From positions 1-64,000 of the forward strand of contig CAAGGT010000110.1 in assembly GCA_900769465.1 (NCBI GenBank): a DNA stretch of 64,000 nt, read 5' to 3'. Positions 53,653 to 62,028 of the stretch are shown piece after piece. Below the pieces are notes generated by a model. It had not been told where the DNA came from. It did no database searches and saw only the letters and a list, made by a program, of their open reading frames with translations. A program made the translations under genes and the position numbers. The stretch comes from Bacteroidaceae bacterium (GTDB lineage Bacteria; Bacteroidota; Bacteroidia; Bacteroidales; Bacteroidaceae). Each line of letters opens with the position of its first letter. Within the stretch, counting starts at the first letter, position 1.

Positions 53653-54415
53653 TTATTTTGTGACAGGACGCACACAAAAGCCTATATAACGGTAGAAATT
53701 CACCCAGTCGCAACAGGCATCATAGGTACACAGGAAGTACGCCGTGTCGCTGCAATCCCCACAAGCGTCCCCGACCAATAACATCCACCACAGCCCTGAT
53801 AAACGGTCTCTGCGCCGTCGCGCGCGCCGGCAGCAGGCAAAAATATGCTGTTACCGTTTATTTTACTTGTCACTCTATAGCCATACACACCGTTCAATGT
53901 TGTCCACAGCCAGGTACAGTTGTCAACAAGCTCACGTTGCTCGCCGGTTGTAGGCATTCGCCATTTTCCGCCCCATTTGACACGAGCGACATCATCCGTC
54001 GGGTCGAGAAGATTGTTATTGTCCCTTACACCATAAAAACTATCGGTAGAATACTTTTTTATAGTCGTTGAACTACCACCACTCCATTTGTATGTATTCC
54101 AAGAATAATTATCTTTCTCCTCAACTTCACCCCAAGCATAGTAACCACCATACTCCTCTGGCCTTGTAGCGCCAACATTGTAAGCAGCCCACATAACAGA
54201 CAAGCCAAGATCAACAGTCTCGTAATTTCCCGTCAGTGGTGGATATTCGGGAGAAACAGCACTCTTTGGAGGGGTAAATGTAACACTGTCAATACGTTCA
54301 CCGCTATTCGCTCTATAGTCTTATCTGTGCCGTATATATACATCTTATCGGCAACCTCTTGCGCAGAGGCAAAAAGGCCTATCATCAGACAAAATAGAGT
54401 TAATATCTTTCTCAT
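53653..54415 (-). pseudogene. FISUMP-domain secreted protein gene broken by two frameshifts
   Basis: On the minus strand from the ATG at 54415: a signal peptide (MRKILTLFCLMIGLFASAQ), then a VADKMYIYGTD segment typical of these proteins. The frame is lost between about 54345 and 54300. The next frame reads on as ..RANSGERIDSVTFTPP.., then VDLGLSVMWAAYNVGATRPEEYGGYYAWGE.., a Fibrobacter succinogenes major paralogous (FISUMP) domain with GGKWRMPTTGEQREL and GNSIFLPAAGARDG. A second shift near 53770 (in runs of G) breaks it again. The third frame supplies the expected end DTAYFLCTYDACCDWVNFY..GFCVRPVTK and TAA at 53653. Both shifts look like single-base deletions. Assembly error is an alternative for the homopolymer one. 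Confidence 0.75.
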
Positions 54416-54481
54416 TAAGTGAAAATAGCGTCTTAGTATATCGACAGAGAACAGCACTGCCACATAATGCAAAATTCACTG

Positions 54482-54512
54482 CGAAGATATATGTTTTTGC
54501 ACTTATGGCAAA
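54482..54512 (-). promoter_or_regulatory. Promoter of the FISUMP pseudogene
   Basis: On the minus strand: TTTG (54512-54509), 19 bases, TATCTTCG (54489-54482, one-base variant of the -7 consensus). The gene body is broken but the promoter is intact. Confidence 0.6.
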
Positions 54513-54561
54513 ATCCAATAGAATATTATCACTTTAAAAACGGCGATGATGAATATCAAAT

Positions 54562-54597
54562 AGAAGAAAGCGGACTTCATTAAGTCCGCTTTCTTCT
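54562..54597. terminator. Perfect 16-bp hairpin
   Basis: 54562-54577 pairs fully with 54582-54597 around loop CATT. On the minus strand it lies just after the 38-residue frame ending at 54608. It ends in pyrimidine-rich TTTCTTCT and could terminate transcription from the leucine-rich repeat gene and the small ORF. Confidence 0.6.
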
Positions 54598-54607
54598 GTT
54601 CAATGAC

Positions 54608-54724
54608 TTACTTCCAAAGTGAGCCCCACTCGCCACAACGTTTACCCACAATTTCGTAGTCTTCGTCACCGGCCGAACCGCTACCAGTTCCAGCACTACC
54701 TGTTTCACCATAAATAACGTTCAT
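54608..54724 (-). CDS. 38-residue orphan small ORF after the leucine-rich repeat gene
   Basis: An open frame from an ATG at 54724 to TAA: MNVIYGETG, then Gly/Ser/Ala repeats (SAGTGSGSAG), an acidic DED and a final VGKRCGEWGSLWK. The frame is open for another 18 codons upstream (with no ATG) as far as a TAA at the end of the leucine-rich repeat gene. Codon choice looks natural and a strong hairpin follows. It could be a small secreted or regulatory peptide, or the remaining 3' end of a lost longer gene. No family recognised. Confidence 0.35.
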   Translation of the reverse strand: MNVIYGETGSAGTGSGSAGDEDYEIVGKRCGEWGSLWK

Positions 54725-54779
54725 TATAGGTTCACCGACCAAATTAAGTTCGGTGCTTTCAGATGTCAAATAATTCTTT

Positions 54780-57014
54780 TTACTTTACAAATATTTTTTT
54801 ACCATTTATAATGAAAATGCCATTTGTAGGATTTTCAACAACACAACCTTTCAGGTCATAAATCGTTCCAACCTTACCATTTTCTGCATCCACCTCGTTA
54901 ATGCCAGTGAAATCAACCTCTTCTATGTTAATAAACTCACTCCAACCGGTCGTTGCTGCGTATGTATCTTTTGCACCAATAGGAACATATAAAGTGCAAG
55001 CATTTTTATCAAAGCCATCAAAAACAGTGGTATCTATAGCAAATAAATCCTCTGCAAATATATGTGATTCTATATTTGTAAGACCAATACAATCACGGAA
55101 TGCATACCCCCCAATACTGGTAATACTATTGGGAATTATAAGATTAGTAAGTGAAAAACAATAAGCAAATGACTGTTCGCCAATATATGTAACACTATTA
55201 GGTATTTCCAAATTTTTGAAACCTTTACAGCTTTCAAACGCCCTATCCCCAATACTAGCAACACTATTTGGAATTTCTATACTTGCAAGATTTTCGCAAC
55301 GAATGAATGCATATTTTCCAATGCTTACAACACTGTCACCTATTGTTACACGGCCAAGATTGACACAATAAGCAAACGCCCATTCTCCAATGTGCGTAAC
55401 ACTATTGCCTATTATAGCGCTTTTAAGATTGTTACATTCCTCAAAAAGAGACTCTCCAATACTTGTAACACGATCACCAATAGTAACTGATTTTAATGAT
55501 GACTTTTTATAGAATGGAGAATAACCTCTTTTGAAGCCTGTATCATACGACAAGTCTCGACCTAAAAACAGTGTCTCTAATGGACAATCATAGAACAACC
55601 CTTTGCCAGAACCAGAGCTATTATATGTATTATATCCCAAAGACAATTCAGCACCACCATCCTCAAAACTCAATTCCTTTAGTGAGGTACAACCATTGAA
55701 TGCAAAATTGCCAATACTTGTAATACTATTGGAAAATTCAAGTCTTTCGATACTTGAACAAGCATTAAAAGCGCTCTCTCCGATAGTTGTAACATTATCG
55801 CCAATTATTACATTTACAAGACCTGCACAACCACTGAATACAGAATCTCCAACAAATGTAACACTATTAGGAATTTCAATGTTTGCAATATTGTGGCAAC
55901 CTTTGAATGCAGCGTCAGCAATGTTTACAACACTGTTACCTATTGTTACACGACTAAGATTTGCACATTCATTGAACGCACGATTTCCAATGCCTGTAAC
56001 GTTATTACCAATTATCACACTATTAAGGTTTAAATATTTATTAAACGCCTCATCTCCAATTCTATAAGTTTCACCATTGCAATTATCAGGCAAAACTAAA
56101 TCAGACTCATTTCCCAAATATAGTAACAAACTATTTACCCCATTGCTTCTTCCAAATATAAAATCACCATCAATAGAGCCATTAGGTAAATTACATAACC
56201 TATCTGCATAATATGCTATTTTACCACTATTAATTGAACCTTTAGTAAATTTATAGTTAGAAAAATTGATAACTGTTTTAAGATTAATACAGCCATCGAA
56301 CGCATTAGAAACAATACCGGCCAATTTTATATCATAAGGAACTATAACACTTGTAATATCTGTATTATCCTTAAAAGCATTACCTATCGCATATTTTCCA
56401 CCGTTGTAATCAACAGGCAACACCAATCTTGTCGTATAACCTAAATAACCTGACAACAAAACAGTGCTACCACTATATTCGCAAATGAAATCACCATCTA
56501 TAAAGCCATTGTATACATTGAATACTCTCTCTGCATAATATGCAACTCCACCATAATCTTTAGCTCCTTTTGTAAATTCCAGTTTAGAAAAATTGATTAC
56601 TGTTTTAAGATTTTCACACAAATCAAACACACCACTTCCAAAATACGTAACCGAATAAGGTATTATTATGCTTGTAAGGCTTGAGCATTTATAAAAAGCA
56701 TATTGTCCAATACTGGTGACACTGCTTGGTATTTCAACACTTGTCAGATTAGAACACCCACGGAAGGCGTCAGCGCCAATGCTTTCAACAAGATAGTTTT
56801 TACCATTATAAGTAACGTTCCTTGGAATTACTACACTGCCGGTGTACTCATTTGAATATGAAGAAAAAGAATTACCTTTGTAAGTCACCATAACCTCTCT
56901 GTCTATAAAATTGGTAACATAGTAATAAATACCATCAACTTCAAAATCGTGAGCGTTTGCAATAGACGTACATAACAGCAACAGTGCTGTAAATAGATGT
57001 TTTAAATGTTTCAT
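54780..57014 (-). CDS. BspA-like leucine-rich repeat surface protein with C-terminal sorting tail
   Basis: 744 residues. Signal peptide to about ANAHDF (residue 22). Residues about 60-690 are built of roughly twenty 22-24-residue LRR_5 repeats (consensus IPNSVTSIGxxAFxxCxxL), as in Treponema/Tannerella BspA proteins that bind host or matrix proteins. The last 40 residues (GINEVDAENG..IYDLKGCVV..GIFIINGKKIFVK) closely resemble the tail of the calycin protein at 3733-4686, suggesting the same export or sorting route. The gene is markedly more AT-rich than its neighbours, suggesting horizontal transfer. The number of repeats was counted by eye. Confidence 0.85.
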   Translation of the reverse strand: MKHLKHLFTALLLLCTSIANAHDFEVDGIYYYVTNFIDREVMVTYKGNSFSSYSNEYTGSVVIPRNVTYNGKNYLVESIGADAFRGCSNLTSVEIPSSVTSIGQYAFYKCSSLTSIIIPYSVTYFGSGVFDLCENLKTVINFSKLEFTKGAKDYGGVAYYAERVFNVYNGFIDGDFICEYSGSTVLLSGYLGYTTRLVLPVDYNGGKYAIGNAFKDNTDITSVIVPYDIKLAGIVSNAFDGCINLKTVINFSNYKFTKGSINSGKIAYYADRLCNLPNGSIDGDFIFGRSNGVNSLLLYLGNESDLVLPDNCNGETYRIGDEAFNKYLNLNSVIIGNNVTGIGNRAFNECANLSRVTIGNSVVNIADAAFKGCHNIANIEIPNSVTFVGDSVFSGCAGLVNVIIGDNVTTIGESAFNACSSIERLEFSNSITSIGNFAFNGCTSLKELSFEDGGAELSLGYNTYNSSGSGKGLFYDCPLETLFLGRDLSYDTGFKRGYSPFYKKSSLKSVTIGDRVTSIGESLFEECNNLKSAIIGNSVTHIGEWAFAYCVNLGRVTIGDSVVSIGKYAFIRCENLASIEIPNSVASIGDRAFESCKGFKNLEIPNSVTYIGEQSFAYCFSLTNLIIPNSITSIGGYAFRDCIGLTNIESHIFAEDLFAIDTTVFDGFDKNACTLYVPIGAKDTYAATTGWSEFINIEEVDFTGINEVDAENGKVGTIYDLKGCVVENPTNGIFIINGKKIFVK

Positions 57015-57125
57015 AATTATATGTTTTAAAATTAAATTACCAATAAACAGTATCTGAATTTATCTTTACCAAATATCTTTTTACCTACCAGCAAGTCTCT
57101 GAACTGGACAATTCTATTTGGGTAT

Positions 57126-57384
57126 AAAAACAAGAAAGACGTGAGACTTATCGCCTTACGTCCATTAACCTGTCGGCATCGCCAAACGCCTTTACGAGAT
57201 GTACGTTAAAGAAACAATATTCCCACGCCGTGATATATACGTGGGCAGTGAACAGAACGCACACCGCCGGCATATACACAGAATGAGCATTGATTGCCTC
57301 GTCCCTCGTAAAAATTTTGGCGAATTCACAGGTTAGGACCTAAACAAAATGCTTTCTTGCGTCGATGAATTTCTCCTCATCGAC
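57126..57384 (-). ncRNA. Candidate structured small RNA
   Basis: About 259 bases on the minus strand in an otherwise gene-free 57015-57546 gap. It starts exactly with an 8-bp hairpin (GTCGATGA/TCATCGAC, 57384-57361), five bases after a TATATTTG -7 element. Further stems: GGCGGTG/CACTGCC, CCCACG/CGTGGG (57245-57222) and CTTTAACG/CGTAAAG. It ends in a terminator-like stem (57162-57138) followed by TTTCTTGTTTTT. It is more GC-rich than the flanks. A 41-codon frame (57273-57148) lies inside it. The family is not recognised; 57385-57546 holds no gene I can see. Confidence 0.4.
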
Positions 57385-57388
57385 AGCA

Positions 57389-57396
57389 CAAATATA
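57389..57396 (-). promoter_or_regulatory. Promoter -7 element of the candidate small RNA
   Basis: TATATTTG on the minus strand, an exact TAnnTTTG; a TTG lies 22 bases upstream of it. It fixes the likely transcript start near 57384. Confidence 0.45.
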
Positions 57397-57546
57397 TACA
57401 TTTTTAGCAACCAACACTCAATTTTGGGAATATAATTTCTTCAAGAAAAAATATAACAATCAACAAATGAATAATATATCAAAATGAACACGCAGAAAAA
57501 ACAGCGCTATGAATAGGTTATAACAGACAGCGCAGAGAGTTTTATG

Positions 57547-58815
57547 TTATTTTTCAAACTTCACAGCAAAGCGATGCTTGCCACCTGTGAAGTTATATTT
57601 TACACCCCAATTATAATAGCCCGCGATGGATTTTACAAGCGCCAGGCCAAGCCCTGTAGAACCGGTTTTACCACTTGTATAGAAGCGGTCGAAGAGCCTT
57701 GTAGCGTCCAAAGCCTCATCGCCACTATTCGAGACAAATAGTTCACCTTGCAATACAAAAATTTCCACAACACCACCAACTGGAGTGTGCACAAAAGCAT
57801 TTTTAATTAAATTACTTACCATTGTTGTAGCAAGCATTTCGTCCATTTGAACAACGAGGTTCTGCGATGCTTTCACGCTGCACACAATCCCCTTTTCGGC
57901 AAAAATCTCTTTGTAGACCTCTAATTCATTGTCAACTATAGACACAATGTCAACACTGCTCTTATCAAGAAAATGACCGCTATCTATCTTTGACAACAGC
58001 AACAACGTGCGGTTAAGACGCACAAGACGATGAATGGACTGGCGCATTTTTGAAAGCTCAGCAAACTGCTCCTCGGTAAGCGAGGTGTTGTCCATCATCC
58101 ACTCAATGCGATTGCCAAGAACAGCCAGTGGTGTCTGCAATTCGTGCGAAGCATTGCCTATAAATTGCTTCTGACGTTCAAGGTGATTCTCGGCACGTTC
58201 TATGGTTTCGCGTGCAGCCATTGTTAGTTTCTTGAACTCCAAAACAGACTCCTCATTCGGGAAACCGGCAATACCGTTTCCGGGGCGATAACCATCCAGC
58301 CACTTCAATAGTGAGTACATCGGCTTCATGCTGATTTTAAACACAAGGACTGTTACAGCCAGTATGACACACAGCAACACAGCATATATTATCGCTATGT
58401 GGATAAGCAACGCCCTTATTATATCATCACGCTCGAATGTAGGCGTTGAAACAACAAGCCTGTAGGCAATGCCGTCTTCATCGTGGAAGATTCTGGTCAG
58501 TACACGTGCCGGCTCGGTCTCCTTTTTCCAAAAGAGATATACCTCGCGGTCATCAAACTCCTTCGAGTCCCTGTATACCTCTGTAGGTGGCAAAAGCTCT
58601 ATGGAGTAGGTGTTGTTACTTCCGTCACCCGGGGTTGGCAGCTCATCGCCTGCAACAACACGGCGGACAATCATCTCGGCATAGTCGTCGAGGCTGTCAT
58701 CGGTCTCGTCGTTCACCTCGCTCACCATAGCAAAAAAGAAGACCGTTGCCCATAGCAGAAGCACAGGCAGAACCACCATTGCAAGACGACGCGTTACCTT
58801 GTATATCAGTTTCAT
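57547..58815 (-). CDS. Two-component sensor histidine kinase
   Basis: 422 residues. Two transmembrane helices (about 9-32 and 140-162) enclose a ~105-residue periplasmic sensor. HisKA with FIGNASHELQTPLAVLGN (phospho-acceptor His224). The ATP-binding domain has NLIKNAFVHT (N box), a divergent G1 and GSTGLGLALVKSIAGYYNW (G2). It pairs with the response regulator at 58812-59495 (ATGA overlap, regulator first). Stimulus unknown. Confidence 0.93.
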   Translation of the reverse strand: MKLIYKVTRRLAMVVLPVLLLWATVFFFAMVSEVNDETDDSLDDYAEMIVRRVVAGDELPTPGDGSNNTYSIELLPPTEVYRDSKEFDDREVYLFWKKETEPARVLTRIFHDEDGIAYRLVVSTPTFERDDIIRALLIHIAIIYAVLLCVILAVTVLVFKISMKPMYSLLKWLDGYRPGNGIAGFPNEESVLEFKKLTMAARETIERAENHLERQKQFIGNASHELQTPLAVLGNRIEWMMDNTSLTEEQFAELSKMRQSIHRLVRLNRTLLLLSKIDSGHFLDKSSVDIVSIVDNELEVYKEIFAEKGIVCSVKASQNLVVQMDEMLATTMVSNLIKNAFVHTPVGGVVEIFVLQGELFVSNSGDEALDATRLFDRFYTSGKTGSTGLGLALVKSIAGYYNWGVKYNFTGGKHRFAVKFEK

Positions 58816-59495
58816 ACGTCAGTGTCTGTGAATTTGTAACCGAAACCATATACAGCCTTGATGTTGAACGAAGCCCCGGCATCGGCAAGTTTCTTACGCA
58901 GGTTCTTTATCTGTGCATACACGAACTGGAAATTATCTACCATATCAATGTGGTCACCCCACACCGATTCGGCAAGCACAGCCTTGTCTATTATATGGTT
59001 CGGGCGTTGCATAAAGTAGAGCAATATATCGAACTCCTTTTTCAATAGAGGTACAGCGTTCCCTTCGACCGTAACACAGCGGCTCTGCAGGTCAAGCGCA
59101 ATGTTACCGGCATTCATGGTCTTGTTTACAGAACCTGTACCACGTCGCATCACACTCTTTATGCGCGCCGACAACTCGGCCATATAAAAGGGTTTTGGCA
59201 GATAGTCGTCGGCACCCATATCCAACCCCTCTATTTTGTCATCGAGCGAGTCGCGAGCCGAGATTATTATAACCCTGTCGTTTTTGTCCAGCGCCTTTAT
59301 CTGCTCAAGAAGCTTTAGACCGTTACCGTCGGGCAACATTATGTCAAGCAGAATGCAGTCATAGCTGTAACCGGCAATCTTGTCACAGGCATCGGAGTAG
59401 GTTGGTGCAACCTCCACCACATACCCCTCGGTTGTGAGTGCGCGGTGCATAATTTCACGCAAAGAGTTGTCATCCTCTATTATAAGCAGTTTCAT
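58812..59495 (-). CDS. OmpR-family response regulator
   Basis: 227 residues. Receiver domain with Asp8/Asp9, phospho-acceptor Asp51 in CILLDIML, and Lys in DDYLPKPF (about 101). The C-terminal winged helix (about 130-225) has the OmpR/PhoB type end NFQFVYAQIKNLRKKL..VYGFGYKFTD. Partner of the kinase gene that overlaps its stop by four bases. It does not have the PglZ-type effector of PorX, so it is not the known type IX regulator. Confidence 0.93.
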   Translation of the reverse strand: MKLLIIEDDNSLREIMHRALTTEGYVVEVAPTYSDACDKIAGYSYDCILLDIMLPDGNGLKLLEQIKALDKNDRVIIISARDSLDDKIEGLDMGADDYLPKPFYMAELSARIKSVMRRGTGSVNKTMNAGNIALDLQSRCVTVEGNAVPLLKKEFDILLYFMQRPNHIIDKAVLAESVWGDHIDMVDNFQFVYAQIKNLRKKLADAGASFNIKAVYGFGYKFTDTDV

Positions 59496-59561
59496 AATTC
59501 ATTCTTTTTGACAAATATGGTACACGATTTTGAATTCAAAATGAAATGACACAGGTTCCAA

Positions 59562-61709
59562 TCACTCATCAACAAGTTCAAAATCGAGCTGTTTCCTATC
59601 CAGGTTTGCACGCATTATGCGAATGCGCACCGGGTCGCCGATTGTAAATTTACGCTTACGGCGACGGCCTATTATACAGTAGTTGGCCTCATCGAACTCA
59701 TAATAATCGTCCTGCAAGGTACGCATGGGAACCATTCCCTCGCACTTGTTCTCGTTAATCTCGGCATAGAAACCCCATTCGGTAACACCACTGATCACCG
59801 CATCGAACTCCTCGCCTATATGCTCGCTCATAAATTCTACCTGCTTGTACTTTATGCTGGCACGCTCTGCATTTGCAGCAACCTGCTCCTGTGCCGAACA
59901 GTGTTCACACAAATCCTCATACTTTGGTTTGCTCACCGTGCGTGCCTCTAGTGTCAGGTAGCGGTGCAGCAGACGATGTACCAGTAAATCGGGGTAACGG
60001 CGTATAGGCGATGTAAAGTGTGTATAATAGCGGAACGCAAGGCCATAATGTCCGATATTTTCTGTTGAATACCTTGCCTTCTGCATTGTACGCAACGAAA
60101 TCTGCTCAATAACGTTCTGCTCCTTGCTGCCGTGTACCTCTTTTAAAAGGCTGTTAAGTGCCGATGCCGACGTTGTGCGTCCGCTTGCACTCTTCATCTT
60201 ATATCCCAATTTGCTCACAAACTTGGAAAGCATGGAGATCTTCTCGGGATTAGGTTGGTCGTGTATACGGTATACGAATGTCTTCAACGGAGAAGAGGGT
60301 GCCTTGCGGCCTATCTTTTCGGCAACAGTGCGGTTGGCAAGAAGCATAAACTCCTCTATGAGTTGATGCGACTCGTTGCTCTCGCTGAAATAGACCGACA
60401 GAGGTTTTCCTTTATCATCGAGACGGAAATGTACCTGTGCCTGCTGAAAGTCGATTGCTCCGGCCTGGAAACGTTTCTCACGCATCTTCTGCGCAAGCAT
60501 ATTCAAAATCTTTATCTCGTCGCTGTACAATCCCTCGCCCTTTTCTATGATTTCCTGAACCTCGTCGTAGCAGAAGCGGTGATTGCTGTTGATGACAGTG
60601 CGGACAATTTCAAATTTCTTGACCTCGGCTTTTGCGTTCATTGTAAATATTACCGAATAGGCCAGTTTGTCTTCGTGCGGACGCAACGAGCAGAGATCGT
60701 TGCATAGACGTTCGGGAAGCATGGGGATGGTGCGGTCAACCAGATATATTGATGTCGCGCGCTTGAAAGCCTCTTTATCGATTACGCTACCCTCGGTAAC
60801 ATAGTGCGATACATCGGCTATGTGCACACCAATCTCCCACAAGCCATCGCCGACACTGCGAATAGATAGTGCGTCGTCAAAATCCTTTGCATCGTCGGGG
60901 TCGATAGTCATTGTTGTAACGCCGCGAAAATCCTTGCGGGCAGCAATCTCCTCGGCTGTTATATCTGCTGACAGTTGCTCCGCGGCCTGTTCCACCGCTG
61001 CCGGATAGGTGTACGGCAGGCCATACTCGGCAAGAATTGCATTCATCTCGGTGTTGTTGTCACCGCTCTTGCCAAGAATGTCAACAACCTTACCGACAGG
61101 ATTTTTGCTGTCAAGAGGCCACTCGAGAAGCTTTACAACAGCCTTTTCACCACTCTTTCCACCCTTGAGCAAATCCTTTGGAATGAAGATATCATTGGGC
61201 ATCATACGGTTCTCCGTAATAAGGAAGGCGTAATGCTTCTCTACACAAAGTTCGCCCACAAAGGTGTCGTGAGTGCGCTTTATAATCTCCACAACCTCAC
61301 CCTCACGACCTCGCCCGCGGCGTCTGGCAAAAAGTGCCACACGCACAATGTCATCTGTTAACGCGTGCGCCGAATTACGTTCACTGACAAGTACCGGTTC
61401 GCCACCATCCTCGGGGTAGAACTCGTTATAACCGTCCTTACTGCGGGAGAAGCGCCCCACCATAATGGACGAGTTGTCGGCCAGACGGTATTTCCTGAAT
61501 TCAGGCTCAATCAAATAGCCATCAAAAACCATATCATCGAGTATGTTCACGCACAGAGTACGTGCCGATGTCGAAGTAAATCCAAGTTCCTTGAATATCT
61601 CCTTTGGGCTCACTATACGGCTATCGTTGCGGTTGAAGAAATCAATCATCATATCAACGACTGCACCTTTGTTAAGACGTCCCTTTCCCTTTGAACCTTT
61701 CTTTGACAT
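59562..61709 (-). CDS. rnr: Ribonuclease R
   Basis: 715 residues. N-terminal winged-helix and cold-shock domains (to about 215), RNB domain (about 245-570) with the catalytic Asp cluster in TMTIDPDDAKDFDDALS (about 263-279), SLRPHEDKLAYS and the TSPIRRYPDLLVHRLL motif, then an S1 domain (about 625-710). It is a 3'-5' exoribonuclease able to degrade structured RNA. Usual length for Bacteroidales. It has its own promoter and stands next to the regulator gene with 66 bases between. Confidence 0.95.
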   Translation of the reverse strand: MSKKGSKGKGRLNKGAVVDMMIDFFNRNDSRIVSPKEIFKELGFTSTSARTLCVNILDDMVFDGYLIEPEFRKYRLADNSSIMVGRFSRSKDGYNEFYPEDGGEPVLVSERNSAHALTDDIVRVALFARRRGRGREGEVVEIIKRTHDTFVGELCVEKHYAFLITENRMMPNDIFIPKDLLKGGKSGEKAVVKLLEWPLDSKNPVGKVVDILGKSGDNNTEMNAILAEYGLPYTYPAAVEQAAEQLSADITAEEIAARKDFRGVTTMTIDPDDAKDFDDALSIRSVGDGLWEIGVHIADVSHYVTEGSVIDKEAFKRATSIYLVDRTIPMLPERLCNDLCSLRPHEDKLAYSVIFTMNAKAEVKKFEIVRTVINSNHRFCYDEVQEIIEKGEGLYSDEIKILNMLAQKMREKRFQAGAIDFQQAQVHFRLDDKGKPLSVYFSESNESHQLIEEFMLLANRTVAEKIGRKAPSSPLKTFVYRIHDQPNPEKISMLSKFVSKLGYKMKSASGRTTSASALNSLLKEVHGSKEQNVIEQISLRTMQKARYSTENIGHYGLAFRYYTHFTSPIRRYPDLLVHRLLHRYLTLEARTVSKPKYEDLCEHCSAQEQVAANAERASIKYKQVEFMSEHIGEEFDAVISGVTEWGFYAEINENKCEGMVPMRTLQDDYYEFDEANYCIIGRRRKRKFTIGDPVRIRIMRANLDRKQLDFELVDE

Positions 61710-61730
61710 AATTCCAAAATTTTATTGTTG

Positions 61731-61760
61731 CTAAATTAACAATAAAACCGCACATTGCAA
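61731..61760 (-). promoter_or_regulatory. Promoter of rnr
   Basis: On the minus strand: TTG (61760-61758), 19 bases, TAATTTAG (61738-61731, one mismatch to TAnnTTTG). The leader to the ATG is about 16 bases. Confidence 0.5.
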
Positions 61761-62028
61761 TTGAGGAGAGTTCAATTTTTAACCTTTAAATATTTTTAAT
61801 AAGGCAAGAAGCTCTATTGCCATACACATTATACACGACATTGTTCATAAAGAGATAAAGGAATCTGCAGGAATGAGTACCGGAGGAAAGAAAAAAAGTT
61901 TCCGCTTTTTTTCTGAATTTCAAATTCATTTCAGAATTGTATATAATCTTTGCAGTGTAAATAACGAACAGCACGCCTTTCAGCGGCGTTAAAGATAGAG
62001 ATTTGTACTAACTATAAAAAAGAAGATT

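Noticed and set aside
57547..59495. Two-component system as the type IX regulator PorX-PorY
   Set aside because: The regulator has an OmpR-type winged helix, not the PglZ-type effector of PorX.
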